Of a stretch of 39,327 bases of DNA, positions 8,013 to 16,759 are shown one piece after another. Under the pieces are notes generated by a model that saw only the letters and a list, made by a program, of their open reading frames with translations, was not told where the DNA came from and made no database searches. The translations under genes were made by a program, and so were the position numbers. Position 1 is the stretch's first letter. The number at the start of each line of letters is the position of its first letter. Where the stretch lies: NCBI GenBank assembly GCA_036645575.1, contig JAVXNW010000008.1, forward strand, positions 1-39,327, written 5' to 3'. This DNA is from JAVXNW01 sp036645575 (GTDB lineage: Bacteria; Bacillota; Clostridia; Christensenellales; Aristaeellaceae).

Positions 8013-9016
8013 GTGCGTTCACCATCCTTTGTGGCCTGCGCCGCGTCCGGCCTTTCGTTGATCCAGCAGGCCGCGTAGTGGCACGCGTTGATTTTTCGCT
8101 CCTGCGGAACATTGGTCAGGCAGACCTTCATCGCGCCTTCGCACCGCGCGGCAAACGCGCAGCCCTTGGGCATGTTGAGCTGATCGACCGGCGAACCGGC
8201 AATGGGCTTGAGCCGCGCGCGGTGCCCGCCCGCGCTCGGAATGGAGCGCAGCAGACCTTTGGTGTACTCGTGGCGCGGCGCGTAAAAGATCTCGTCGGCT
8301 GTGCCGCGCTCGCACACGCGCCCCGCGTACAGGACGATGATCTCGTCGCACATGTCGGCGATCACGCCCAGGTCGTGGGTGATGATGATGATCGCCATGT
8401 CCAGCTTTTTTTGCAGCGACTGCATGAGCTCTAATATCTGCGCCTGAATGGTCACGTCCAGCGCCGTCGTCGGCTCGTCCGCGATCAGGATATCCGGCTC
8501 GCACGCCAGCGCCATGGCGATCATCACGCGCTGACGCATGCCGCCCGACAGTTCGTGCGGGTATTGCTTGAGCCGCTTCTCCGGCTCGTTTACGCCCACC
8601 AGTTGCAGCATCTCAAGCGCCCGCTCGGCCGCCTCGCGCTTGGTGCGCTTCGTGTGCAAAAGCACCGCTTCCATGATCTGGTTGCCGATTGTATAGACCG
8701 GGTTGAGCGACGTCATCGGGTCCTGAAAGATGATCGAGATTTTTTGGCCGCGGAAGGCGCGCATCTGCGCGCGCGAATATTTCAAGATGTCCTCCCCATC
8801 AAAGAGGATCTCGCCCGCCGTGACCCTGCCGGGATCGGTCAGAATGCGCAAGATGGAATACGCCGTGACCGACTTTCCGCTGCCCGACTCGCCCACGATC
8901 CCCAGCGCCTTGCCCTTCTCCAAATCGAAGGACACCCCATTGACCGCGTGCACCTCGCCGGAGTCGGTAAAAAACGAAGTGTACAGTCCTTTAACCTGCA
9001 AAATTGGCTTGTTCAT
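8009..9016 (-). CDS. oppD: Oligopeptide ABC transporter ATP-binding protein OppD
   Basis: Second ATPase subunit, 335 residues. Motifs: Walker A GESGSGKS near residue 40, Q-loop ISIIFQDPMTSLNP, signature LSGGMRQRVMIAMAL, Walker B ILIADEPTTALD, and H-loop ITHDLGV. The C-terminal cysteine-containing oligo-peptide domain (NMPKGCAFAARCEGAMKVC) is present. GAGGAGGT lies 8 bases before the ATG. The start is 6 bases after the oppC stop, and the stop overlaps the oppF start. It is expected to pair with OppF under the OppB/OppC channel at the inner face of the membrane. Confidence 0.94.
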   Translation of the reverse strand: MNKPILQVKGLYTSFFTDSGEVHAVNGVSFDLEKGKALGIVGESGSGKSVTAYSILRILTDPGRVTAGEILFDGEDILKYSRAQMRAFRGQKISIIFQDPMTSLNPVYTIGNQIMEAVLLHTKRTKREAAERALEMLQLVGVNEPEKRLKQYPHELSGGMRQRVMIAMALACEPDILIADEPTTALDVTIQAQILELMQSLQKKLDMAIIIITHDLGVIADMCDEIIVLYAGRVCERGTADEIFYAPRHEYTKGLLRSIPSAGGHRARLKPIAGSPVDQLNMPKGCAFAARCEGAMKVCLTNVPQERKINACHYAACWINERPDAAQATKDGERT

Positions 9017-9022
9017 GAATGT

Positions 9023-10096
9023 CTACCTCCTCAGCTTCGGATCGAAAGCGTCGCGCAGCCCGTCGCCCAAAAGGTTGAAGGACAACACAATCAGGCAAAT
9101 GCCGACGGCTGGGAAGATCAATTTGTAGGGGTAGCTCTGTAGGCCGCTCCTAGCCGCGTTGGCCAGCGAACCAAGCGAGGGCATCGGCGCCTGAACGCCC
9201 AGGCCGATAAAGCTCAGAAAGCTCTCGGTAAAGATCGCCGAGGGCACCTGCAACGCGGTCGAGATGAAGATCACCGACATGCAGTTGGGCAAAATGTGCT
9301 TTCGGATGATGCGCCCCGGCTTTGCGCCGAGCGCCTTGGCGGCCAGGACGTATTCGTTGTTTTTGATCGACAGGATCTGCCCGCGCACCAAGCGCGCCAT
9401 GCCCACCCAGTAGAGCAGGCCAAATACGATGAACAGCGAGATCATGTTGCTGCCCACCTTCGCAAGCGGCGTGCCCACCAGCACCTGCCCCAGCACCTGA
9501 TCGAGCACCACCGAGAGCAGGACGACCATCAGGATGTCGGGCAGCGAGTAGATGATGTCGACGATGCGCATCATCACAAGGTCCACCTTGCCGCCCGCAT
9601 AGCCCGCAATCGAGCCGTAGAGCAGGCCGATCGCCAGCACGATCAGGCTGGCAAACATCCCGACCAAGAGCGACACGCGCGCGCCATAGACCACGCGAAC
9701 GAAGTAGTCGCGGCACAGTTCATCGGTTCCTAAGATGTGCGGAAAGATCTTTTCGCCGCTGTCGATGGCCTTTTGCTCCATCTTGGAGTACGCAAAAGGC
9801 GGCATGTTTTTGGCGGATTTGTCGCGCTTGCCGTTGACGGTGATCATCTCCGAATAGCCGTAGGGCGAGATGATCGGGGTCAGAACGATCGTCAGAATGA
9901 GCAGCGCCAAGATCACGAGGCTCAGTACCGCCAGCGGGTTTTTGAACAACTTGCGCATGCCGTCCCGAAAGAAGGTGGTCGATTCGCGCATCTGGTCGTA
10001 CTGGCGCTTCTCCTCGGCGCTCGCCTTTTCAAATTGGCTCACGTCAAGCTGCATGCTCAGGATGTTCTTTTTAGGCGATTTACTTTCTTGCGTCAT
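9023..10096 (-). CDS. oppC: Oligopeptide ABC transporter permease OppC
   Basis: Membrane subunit of 357 residues. An N-terminal cytosolic stretch (about 1-50, rich in charged residues) precedes the first membrane helix (NPLAVLSLVILALLILTIVL). An extended periplasm-side loop carries HILGTDELCRDYFVRVVYGAR, the typical OppC/DppC entry to the permease core. The cytoplasmic EAA-type loop reads EYVLAAKALGAKPGRIIRKH near residue 255. AAGGAGGT lies 9 bases before the ATG. It forms a heterodimeric channel with OppB, encoded 20 bases upstream. Confidence 0.93.
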   Translation of the reverse strand: MTQESKSPKKNILSMQLDVSQFEKASAEEKRQYDQMRESTTFFRDGMRKLFKNPLAVLSLVILALLILTIVLTPIISPYGYSEMITVNGKRDKSAKNMPPFAYSKMEQKAIDSGEKIFPHILGTDELCRDYFVRVVYGARVSLLVGMFASLIVLAIGLLYGSIAGYAGGKVDLVMMRIVDIIYSLPDILMVVLLSVVLDQVLGQVLVGTPLAKVGSNMISLFIVFGLLYWVGMARLVRGQILSIKNNEYVLAAKALGAKPGRIIRKHILPNCMSVIFISTALQVPSAIFTESFLSFIGLGVQAPMPSLGSLANAARSGLQSYPYKLIFPAVGICLIVLSFNLLGDGLRDAFDPKLRR

Positions 10097-10116
10097 TTGC
10101 AGTACACCTCCTTGCT

Positions 10117-11028
10117 TTAATCAAACGTGATCTTGGGATCGACCGCCTTGTACGCCAGATCGCTGAGCAACGTCATGGCGACCATTAGAACCGACAGGAA
10201 AATCGTCGTGGCCATGATCATCGGGTAGTCGCGGTTGTTGATGCCGGCGACGAATTTTGTGCCAAGGCCGCCGATCGTAAACACCGTCTCGACCACCATC
10301 GACCCGGTCAGGATGTAGGCGGTCATCGGCCCCACGTAGGTGATGACCGGTATGAGCGCGTTGCGCAGCGCGTGCTTAAAGACGACCAAGCTCTCCCTGA
10401 CGCCCTTGGCCCGCGCGGTGCGGATGTAGTCCTGCCCCAAGACTTCCAGCATGCTGGATTTGGTCAGGCGCGTGATGTAGCTCATCGGGTAGAGCATGAG
10501 CGAAATCATCGGCAACAAAAAGCTCTGATTGGTGGCGCTCCATACGCCTAACCAGCCGAGCTTTATACAAAAGATGAGCAGAAGCAGCGTTGCCAAGATA
10601 AAACTCGGCACCGCGACAAACAACGTCGTCAGGAAGATGATCGCGCGATCCGGCCACCGGTCTCGCGTGAGCGCGGCAATGGAGCCAAGCACCAATCCCA
10701 GCACCACCGCCCAGAGAATCGCCATGCCGCCCAGCTTCGCGGAGATGTAAAAAGAATCCTGAATGGTCGTGCTGATGTCGCGCCCCGTCTTGAGCGAGAC
10801 GCCAAAGTCCCCGTGCATGAGGTCTCCCAGGTAGAGAAAAAACTGTTGGTATACCGGCTTGTCCAAATGGAAGCGCGCTTCAAGCACCGCTTGCACCGCC
10901 GGTTCCGGCGCCTTTTCCTTGTCAAATGGCCCGCCCGGAATGGCATTCATCGCAAAAAACGTTATGGCCGCGATGATAAATACCGTGACGATAGCCAATA
11001 GAATGCGCTTGACTGCGTATTTAAGCAT
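10117..11028 (-). CDS. oppB: Oligopeptide ABC transporter permease OppB
   Basis: Membrane subunit of 303 residues and first gene of the oppBCDFA operon. It opens with MLKYAVKRILLAIVTVFIIAA-type residues forming helix 1. DKPVYQQFFLYLGDLMHGDFG is the conserved external segment after it, and the EAA loop is DYIRTARAKGVRESLVVFKH near residue 200. The C-terminus PKITFD is typical of this subunit. The ATG at 11028 has only a GGGGA-type ribosome binding site. The promoter at 11104-11133 should drive the whole operon. Confidence 0.93.
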   Translation of the reverse strand: MLKYAVKRILLAIVTVFIIAAITFFAMNAIPGGPFDKEKAPEPAVQAVLEARFHLDKPVYQQFFLYLGDLMHGDFGVSLKTGRDISTTIQDSFYISAKLGGMAILWAVVLGLVLGSIAALTRDRWPDRAIIFLTTLFVAVPSFILATLLLLIFCIKLGWLGVWSATNQSFLLPMISLMLYPMSYITRLTKSSMLEVLGQDYIRTARAKGVRESLVVFKHALRNALIPVITYVGPMTAYILTGSMVVETVFTIGGLGTKFVAGINNRDYPMIMATTIFLSVLMVAMTLLSDLAYKAVDPKITFD

Positions 11029-11103
11029 ATCGTTCCATCCCCTCTCCCTGCGCGTATAAACGCGTGATTAATCTCCCTGACACAAACTTTATGGCGATAA
11101 TCT

Positions 11104-11133
11104 ATTATACACATTTCTCCACACAAAATGCAA
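11104..11133 (-). promoter_or_regulatory. Promoter of the oppBCDFA operon
   Basis: On the minus strand TTGCAT (plus 11128-11133), 18-base spacer, TATAAT (plus 11104-11109). The leader of about 75 bases contains an inverted repeat CGCGTATAAACGCG at 11051-11064 that could be a small hairpin or regulator site. Confidence 0.6.
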
Positions 11134-11193
11134 GGGGAAAAGTTCGCAAATTCCGCTTTTCCGCTAATTTCTGCCGCATTTATTTTCCGTGCG

Positions 11194-12642
11194 TTAGCGA
11201 TCCATGCGGTAGCGGTCGTAGGCAGCGCGGCGACGCCTGAGCATTTCGCGGCGGCGGCGGCGGTTGCGGGCGGCGGCGCGCATTTTGATGATGAGGATGA
11301 TCGCGATGATCAGAAGGAGCACCCCGACGATGATCAAGACCGTGTTGTCCTTGAACATCTTTTGAACATTGGGCATCATGCTGCCCATCGTGAAGGGCTT
11401 GGCCTCAAGCGCCACGTCGCGGCTGGCGATGACGGTGGCGGTGAGCGTCTCTGTGCCCTTGACCATCGAGGCGGTGCCCAGAATGTCGCCGCTCGTGATG
11501 GGCGCCTTGAGGTCGGAGGTGTAATTGACGGTCAGGTTCCGCGCAAATTCGGCCAGCGTCTGTTCTTCAAGCTCCGGCAGAAACCGGACGCGGTAGTTGC
11601 CCAGCGTGGAGCCGGGCACCACGGTCAGGCGAACCAGCCCCGCGTTTTCGTCGCTGCGGGCCGCGTTTTCAATGCTCGCGTAGACGGGCGCCTTGTCAAG
11701 GAGCTGCTCAAAACTGTAGGAGACGTAGCGGGTGTCGGCGTAGTCGATGAGGCGCGCGGTATCCGTCCACTTGGCGTCGCGCTTGTCCTCCTTGATGCTC
11801 TTGAGCACCACCGAGATGATGAGGGTGCCGTCTTTGTCGGCCGCGCCCACGAAGCACTGGCCGGCCTTAGAGTGAAAGCCGGTCTTTATGCCGACCAGAT
11901 CGGGGTAGTAGTAGGGGCTGCTCGAGACGTACATGGCGTTGCTCGTCTCAAGCCGCTTTTTCTCGCGCAGGTTGGTGGCGGCCATCGTGTAGCTCTTGGC
12001 GGAGACGATCTCGCGGAAGGTGCGGTTTTGCATGGCGACGCGCGCAATCAGCGCAAGGTCGTGCGCGGTTGACACGTGCGCCTGATCGTGATAGCCGTGG
12101 GGATTGACAAAGTGGGTGTTTTGGCAGCCGATCTCCCGCGCGCGCGTGTTCATCATCTCGACAAAGTGATCGACCGTTCCGCCCACGGCTACCGCAACGG
12201 TCATCGCGGCGTCGTTGCCCGATTTCATCATCATGCCGTAGAGCAGGTCGATCATCGATATCTGCTCGCCGGGGCTGATGCCGGTCTTGGAGGAATCAAG
12301 CGGAATATTCTGCGATTCCTGCCCCACGTGCACAAGCGCGTTTAAGTCGGGCGTGTTTTCAAGCGCCACAAGACAGGTCATGATCTTGGTGGTCGATGCG
12401 GGATAGGTCTGGCGGTCGCCATTTTTGTCATAGAGCACCGTGCCGGTCTCGGCGTCCATCACCAAGGCGGCCTTGGCGCGCAAGTCGCCATCTTTGAGGT
12501 CCTGCGGGGTGGCCGGATCGTAGGTATCCACATAGGTGTCCGCCTGCGCCAAGGCGCGCGCGGGCAGCATAAAAACAAGCAGGATTGCCATCATAAATAG
12601 GAGCGCCTGCGAGGAGGCTATCCGAAGAAATTTGCGAGGCAT
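11194..12642 (-). CDS. dacF: D-alanyl-D-alanine carboxypeptidase, DacF/PBP5 type
   Basis: Trims the terminal D-Ala from peptidoglycan stem peptides outside the membrane. With the start at ATG 12642 the protein has 482 residues: a signal sequence (about 1-35, ending PARALAQA), then the serine peptidase domain. That domain carries STTK (Ser83, Lys86), SGN (141-143) and KTG (253-255), the three penicillin-binding motifs. A PBP5 C-terminal beta domain follows. A single membrane helix near the end (VLIIVGVLLLIIAIILII) and an arginine-rich cytosolic tail anchor it. ATG 12642 is preferred over a start 13 codons upstream because it gives a clean signal peptide, with AAAGGA 13-18 bases before it. A C-terminal true membrane helix, not an amphipathic one, is a slight departure from E. 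coli PBP5. Confidence 0.9.
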   Translation of the reverse strand: MPRKFLRIASSQALLFMMAILLVFMLPARALAQADTYVDTYDPATPQDLKDGDLRAKAALVMDAETGTVLYDKNGDRQTYPASTTKIMTCLVALENTPDLNALVHVGQESQNIPLDSSKTGISPGEQISMIDLLYGMMMKSGNDAAMTVAVAVGGTVDHFVEMMNTRAREIGCQNTHFVNPHGYHDQAHVSTAHDLALIARVAMQNRTFREIVSAKSYTMAATNLREKKRLETSNAMYVSSSPYYYPDLVGIKTGFHSKAGQCFVGAADKDGTLIISVVLKSIKEDKRDAKWTDTARLIDYADTRYVSYSFEQLLDKAPVYASIENAARSDENAGLVRLTVVPGSTLGNYRVRFLPELEEQTLAEFARNLTVNYTSDLKAPITSGDILGTASMVKGTETLTATVIASRDVALEAKPFTMGSMMPNVQKMFKDNTVLIIVGVLLLIIAIILIIKMRAAARNRRRRREMLRRRRAAYDRYRMDR

Positions 12643-12760
12643 CAGGTCGTACCATCCTTTCGACCGAGCGCGTGCGCACAATCTATATTACTATATCACT
12701 TTTAAATTGATTTGTATAGTTTCAGTTCCATGTAAAATCCTCACAACCGGTGCATCGGTA

Positions 12761-12789
12761 TTGAAATTCTTTGTAAAAACGTATATAAT
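12761..12789 (+). promoter_or_regulatory. Promoter of the two-component/GerMN operon
   Basis: TTGAAA (12761-12766), 17-base spacer, TATAAT (12784-12789). It is divergent from dacF and would start transcription near 12796, about 50 bases before the response regulator start. Confidence 0.7.
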
Positions 12790-12846
12790 AGTAATTGGAA
12801 AAGTGTAATGCATTGTGAAGCAATGCCCCGTAAGGAGGTTGCGCCA

Positions 12847-13539
12847 GTGGCAAAGCGCATACTGATCGTTGATGATGAGCCCATGATCGTGAAAGGGCTT
12901 AAATATTCTTTGGAGCAGGATGGCTACGAAACCGAATCGGCCAGCGACGGCGAGGACGCCGTGAACAAATTTTTTTCCGGTAAATTCGACCTGGTGTTGC
13001 TGGACGTCATGTTGCCCGGCATGGGCGGCATCGAGGTCTGTCAGCGGTTGAGGGAAAAGAGCGACGTGCCGATCATCATGCTCACCGCCAAGGGTGAGGA
13101 CATGGACAAAATTCTGGGCCTCGAGTACGGCGCGGACGACTACATGACCAAGCCCTTCAACATCTTGGAGGTGAAGGCCCGCATCAAGACCATCTTCCGC
13201 CGCACCGCGATGATGATGCGCGAGTCCGACGCCAAGATCCTCAAGGTGCGCGACATGGTCATCAACCTGAACAACCGCTCGGTGATCATCGGCGAGCGCG
13301 ACGTCAACCTGACCGCCAAGGAGTTTGACCTTCTGCAGCTGTTCGTCTCCAACCGGGGCAAGGTGTTCAGCCGCGAGTCGCTGCTTGAGACCATTTGGAA
13401 GTACGATTATCTGGGCGATCTGCGCACTGTGGACGTGCACATTCGTCGCCTGCGCGAGAAGGTTGAAAAGAATCCCGCCCAGCCGGAATTTATCTTCACC
13501 AAATGGGGAGTGGGTTACTATTTCACCGACAAGGATTAA
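12847..13539 (+). CDS. OmpR/PhoB-family response regulator
   Basis: A 230-residue transcription factor. The receiver domain (about 1-118) shows the acidic pair in VDDEP, phospho-acceptor Asp53 in LVLLDVMLPG, and Lys102 in MTKPF. The winged-helix DNA-binding domain (about 130-228) shows LTAKEFDLLQLFVSNRGKVF and VDVHIRRLREKVE, and ends in GVGYYF. The GTG start at 12847 is chosen because TAAGGAGGTT lies 6 bases before it. Sequence and order (kinase, then a GerMN lipoprotein) resemble YycF/WalR-type or MtrA-type cell-envelope regulators. The divergent dacF gene is a plausible target, but this is inference. Confidence 0.93.
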   Translation: MAKRILIVDDEPMIVKGLKYSLEQDGYETESASDGEDAVNKFFSGKFDLVLLDVMLPGMGGIEVCQRLREKSDVPIIMLTAKGEDMDKILGLEYGADDYMTKPFNILEVKARIKTIFRRTAMMMRESDAKILKVRDMVINLNNRSVIIGERDVNLTAKEFDLLQLFVSNRGKVFSRESLLETIWKYDYLGDLRTVDVHIRRLREKVEKNPAQPEFIFTKWGVGYYFTDKD

Positions 13540-13570
13540 AGCGGCTTTTTATTCTATACGATGGAGAATT

Positions 13571-14995
13571 GTGCTCGCCTACCTGCTCATCATCTGCGTG
13601 GCCTTCTGGGTCGTGTCCACGTCGCTGATCCGCATGGTGGGCGAATATCTGTTTTCGCAGAAAGTGCGCGAGGAGCAGCGCGTAACCGACGACTTGGCGG
13701 GCAGCATGGCCCAGGCGCTCAACGACCGCGACGCGCAGGCGCTCTACGCGCAATCGCTTGCCGCGTCCGGGCAATCGGGGGGGCTTGTGCTGGTGCTTGA
13801 CCTGTACGGCGTCGCGCAGGCGAGCGCGCAGCCCGAATACAACGGCCGCCAGATCACGCTGAGCGAAGTGGCGCAGGTGCTTGGCGGCAACGGCAGCACC
13901 TACGGGTTTTACAATTTAAAGCAAAATACCGCCTCGGTCTGGGGCCTCATGGACGCGGGCGCGCGCAGCGGCAACGCGCTGATGGGCGTATATGCCGCGC
14001 CCGTCTATGACAGCGGCCTGCTCTCGGGCGTGGTTTTGTATATGTCGGACTCGCAGGCGGTCTACGGCAGCCTCACGCAGATGCAAAAGCAGATGAGCGT
14101 GTGGCTATTGCTCGTGCTGATCGCGGTGCTGCTTTTGTCGGTCTTGGTGTCGCGCCTCTTTACGCGACCCATCGAGGAGCTGTCTGAGGGCATTCAGCGC
14201 ATGACGGGGGGCGACCTGTCCGGGCGCGTGACGGTGCGCGGGCACAACGAGTTTTCGCAGTTGGCCGAGGCGTTCAACATGATGTGCCAGCGGCTGGAGA
14301 GTCTGGACAACACGAGAAACCAGTTCGTATCCAACGCCTCGCACGAGCTCAAGACGCCATTATCGGCCATGAAAGTGCTGATTGAGACGCTTTTATACCA
14401 GCAGACCTACGACCCGGCGATGGAAAAGGAGTTCTTGTCCGACATCAACCGCGAGATCGACCGGCTGAACGCGATCGTGGGCGACCTGCTCACGCTTGTG
14501 CACATCGACAGCGGGCGCATGGAGCTCAAGCCCGAATTGGTTCAGCTGGAGGAGTTGGTGGGCGACACGGTGCGCAGATTGCGCCCGCTGGCCGACCAGC
14601 GCGACATCCGCATGGACATGATCGTCAAAGACAAGATCGAGACCATGGCCGACGCGCGCAAGTTGAGTCAGGTGTTTTACAATTTGCTCGACAACGGGAT
14701 CAAATACACGCCCGAGGGCGGCAGCGTCAAGGTGGAGATCCTTCGCTCCGGGCGCAAGGCGATCATCAAGATCTCCGACACCGGCATCGGCATTCCCAAG
14801 GCCGATCAATTGCACGTCTTCGACCGCTTTTACCGGGTGGACAAGGCGCGGGCGCGCGCGACCGGCGGAACCGGGCTGGGGCTGTCGATCGTCAAGCAGA
14901 TCGTGATGCTGCACGAGGGCGCGATCAGCGTGGCGAGCGAGGAGGAAGCGGGCAGCGTCTTTACCGTGGAGCTTCCGATTATTAACCTGGGCTAA
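13571..14995 (+). CDS. Sensor histidine kinase, WalK/YycG-like, start uncertain
   Basis: Membrane kinase partnering the upstream regulator. Order: membrane helix 1 at the very N-terminus, an extracytoplasmic sensor region of roughly 150 residues, helix 2 (WLLLVLIAVLLLSVLV), a HAMP domain (RPIEELSEGIQRMTGGDL), and the H-box NASHELKTPLS with His258. The N-box YNLLDNGIKYTPEGG and G-boxes SDTGIGIP and GGTGLGLSIV follow. The GTG at 13571 is the first usual start codon in frame, but its upstream GGAGA is only 3 bases away. The residues just before it (FYSIRWRI) look like the normal N-terminus of such kinases. Translation may begin at a non-standard codon (ATT 13535 or ATA 13556) by coupling to the regulator stop at 13537. 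Confidence 0.9.
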   Translation: MLAYLLIICVAFWVVSTSLIRMVGEYLFSQKVREEQRVTDDLAGSMAQALNDRDAQALYAQSLAASGQSGGLVLVLDLYGVAQASAQPEYNGRQITLSEVAQVLGGNGSTYGFYNLKQNTASVWGLMDAGARSGNALMGVYAAPVYDSGLLSGVVLYMSDSQAVYGSLTQMQKQMSVWLLLVLIAVLLLSVLVSRLFTRPIEELSEGIQRMTGGDLSGRVTVRGHNEFSQLAEAFNMMCQRLESLDNTRNQFVSNASHELKTPLSAMKVLIETLLYQQTYDPAMEKEFLSDINREIDRLNAIVGDLLTLVHIDSGRMELKPELVQLEELVGDTVRRLRPLADQRDIRMDMIVKDKIETMADARKLSQVFYNLLDNGIKYTPEGGSVKVEILRSGRKAIIKISDTGIGIPKADQLHVFDRFYRVDKARARATGGTGLGLSIVKQIVMLHEGAISVASEEEAGSVFTVELPIINLG

Positions 14996-15093
14996 CGGAA
15001 AAGCGCAAGCCGCAAACGGATGATTTTTTTGCGAGACTTTGGCGAAGCGAAATGACAAAGCGCCTTTTTTAGCGCGATGGAGGGAGGACCCCT

Positions 15094-16593
15094 GTGAAAA
15101 AAATCCTGGCGATCTTTCTTCTGGCGGCGCTTTCCGCCGGGCTGAGCGGGTGCGTATTTGTGACGCTGACGCCCGTCACGCAGGAGGGCGACGTCGCGCT
15201 GCCCGTGCCCGCGATCGTCGCGCCGCCCGCCCCCTCGGGCGACAGCCGCGCCGAATCCACGCAGCGCGTGACGCTGTACTACGTGGGGGCGGACCGGCAG
15301 CAACTGGCTCCGGTCACGCGCACGATTCGCCTCACGGGCGAGGAGACGCTGATTGAAAAGACCGCCCAGCGGCTTTTAGATCAGGCGCTGGTGCCCGACC
15401 TTGCGCCGGTCGCGCCGGAGGAAACGCGGCTCATCTCGGTGGAACAGTCGCAGGGCATTGCGATTGTGAACCTGTCGGTGGACGCGCTGTCGATGGACGC
15501 GCAGGCGCTGTGCTGGATGAAGGCGGCGCTGTCGAGCACCTTGACCGCGCTTGACGGCGTCGAGCAGGTGGGCGTGCTGATCGGCGGGCGCGAGGAGAGT
15601 CTGCTCACGCTTCCGGCCGGCATGTTGCGCGCGACGAATGACACGTTGACCGCGCTGTGGGCGCAAAGGCTGGCCGACGAGGAGCGCTTCGCGGCCAACC
15701 CCGCCGGCGCGCGCATTTCGCGTGAGGTGGCGCTGTATTTCCCCACATGGCTGGACAACCGGCTGCTGCCGGAGTGCCGCAAGGTGGTGTTCCCCTCGAC
15801 CGACTTTGCGGGAACGCTGATTGAGGAATTGAAAAAAGGCCCCGCGGTCGGCGATCAGGCGCACGCGGTGCTGCCGCGCGACGCGCACGTATCGGTCAAG
15901 CCCGAACCCACGACGCTCGAGGACGGGCGACGGGTGCTGATGATCTCCTTTGACGAAAACCTGTACGCCCAGATGGAGCGCGACAGCCTGTCGAAGGTGC
16001 AGTTGTTTAGCGCGCTGGCCTACACGCTGTGCCGAACGGTGCCGGAACTGGACGGCCTGGTCGTGGACGTGGCCGGGCAGATCGTCACCTCCCTTGAAGA
16101 CGGCCTGACCCGCGTGACGTTTGAAAACGGCGTGATCACGCCGGAGGCCTTTACCGACGTGGTCGCCAGCGTCGCAACGCTGTATTTTGCCGACGCGGAC
16201 GGAAACCTGGTCTCCGTCAAGCGCGCGGTTTCGCCGCAACAGGCCACCTCGCCGCGCGCGCTGCTCGAGCAGCTGATCGCCGGCCCCTTCGTATTTGACG
16301 GCGGCGCGCTGCCGGTCTTCCCCGACGGCGCGACCGGCGCGGACATTCTCGGCCTGCGCATCGAGGATCAGGCGGTGCTCGTCAACCTCTCGAGCAACCT
16401 CTACCGCCTCTGCCAGCAATTTTCAGATGTCCAGGAGCGCAACTTCGTCTATGCCATCGTCAATACCCTGACCGCCCTGGACGGCGTCGACCGGGTCCGC
16501 TTTTACGTGGCCGGTCAGGTGGTCGAGACGCTCGGCCAGTCGATCTATCTAAAAGGCGAACTGCTGGCCAATCCCGGATTGGTCAAGGGCTAA
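15094..16593 (+). CDS. Lipoprotein with three GerMN domains
   Basis: A 499-residue lipoprotein: the signal peptide ends in the lipobox LSGC (Cys20). Three GerMN-like units follow: about 50-170 (VTLYYVGADRQQL to VEQVGVLIGG), about 205-335 (REVALYFPTWLDNRLL to LVVDVAGQIV) and about 355-485 (ATLYFADADGNLVSVKRAV to VDRVRFYVAGQVVETL). GerMN units occur in Bacillus GerM (sporulation/germination) and in actinobacterial LpqB. The GTG start has GGAGGGAGG 6 bases upstream. It lies 98 bases after the kinase gene, ends at a clear terminator, and is probably the third gene of the operon. It may bind envelope material and modulate the kinase, by analogy with MtrAB-LpqB; that is inference. Confidence 0.88.
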   Translation: MKKILAIFLLAALSAGLSGCVFVTLTPVTQEGDVALPVPAIVAPPAPSGDSRAESTQRVTLYYVGADRQQLAPVTRTIRLTGEETLIEKTAQRLLDQALVPDLAPVAPEETRLISVEQSQGIAIVNLSVDALSMDAQALCWMKAALSSTLTALDGVEQVGVLIGGREESLLTLPAGMLRATNDTLTALWAQRLADEERFAANPAGARISREVALYFPTWLDNRLLPECRKVVFPSTDFAGTLIEELKKGPAVGDQAHAVLPRDAHVSVKPEPTTLEDGRRVLMISFDENLYAQMERDSLSKVQLFSALAYTLCRTVPELDGLVVDVAGQIVTSLEDGLTRVTFENGVITPEAFTDVVASVATLYFADADGNLVSVKRAVSPQQATSPRALLEQLIAGPFVFDGGALPVFPDGATGADILGLRIEDQAVLVNLSSNLYRLCQQFSDVQERNFVYAIVNTLTALDGVDRVRFYVAGQVVETLGQSIYLKGELLANPGLVKG

Positions 16594-16594
16594 G

Positions 16595-16620
16595 GCGCGG
16601 CAAGGAGCCGCGCTTTTTTT
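16595..16620 (+). terminator. Rho-independent terminator after the GerMN lipoprotein gene
   Basis: GCGCGGC (16595-16601), loop AAGGA, GCCGCGC (16607-16613), then seven T residues (16614-16620). It begins two bases after the stop codon. Confidence 0.92.
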
Positions 16621-16680
16621 ATCCCAACGCATCCCAGCGCGCTTCGCCGCGACGGCACGCATAAGTTTACATCATTATGC

Positions 16681-16709
16681 TTGAAAACCCGGTTGTTTGC
16701 CGCTATAAT
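16681..16709 (+). promoter_or_regulatory. Promoter of the arginine biosynthesis cluster
   Basis: TTGAAA (16681-16686), 17-base spacer, TATAAT (16704-16709). Start expected near 16716, leaving a leader of about 45 bases before argC, too short for a T-box. Confidence 0.7.
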
Positions 16710-16728
16710 GGCCTAAATCGCTGGATAT

Positions 16729-16746
16729 TATGAATAATTATACATT
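16729..16746. promoter_or_regulatory. Candidate ArgR operator (ARG box)
   Basis: TATGAATAATTATACATT resembles the Bacillus/E. coli ARG box (TGAAT, then a spacer and an inverted A/T-C-A half). It lies between the argC promoter and the argC ribosome binding site, where a repressor would act. I count about 12 of 18 matches to the Bacillus consensus as I remember it. No argR gene is in the window. Confidence 0.4.
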
Positions 16747-16759
16747 GGAGGGTGATCGG

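Noticed and set aside
16710..16759. T-box or other attenuator before argC
   Set aside because: The leader is only about 45 bases and has no terminator hairpin or T-box motif.
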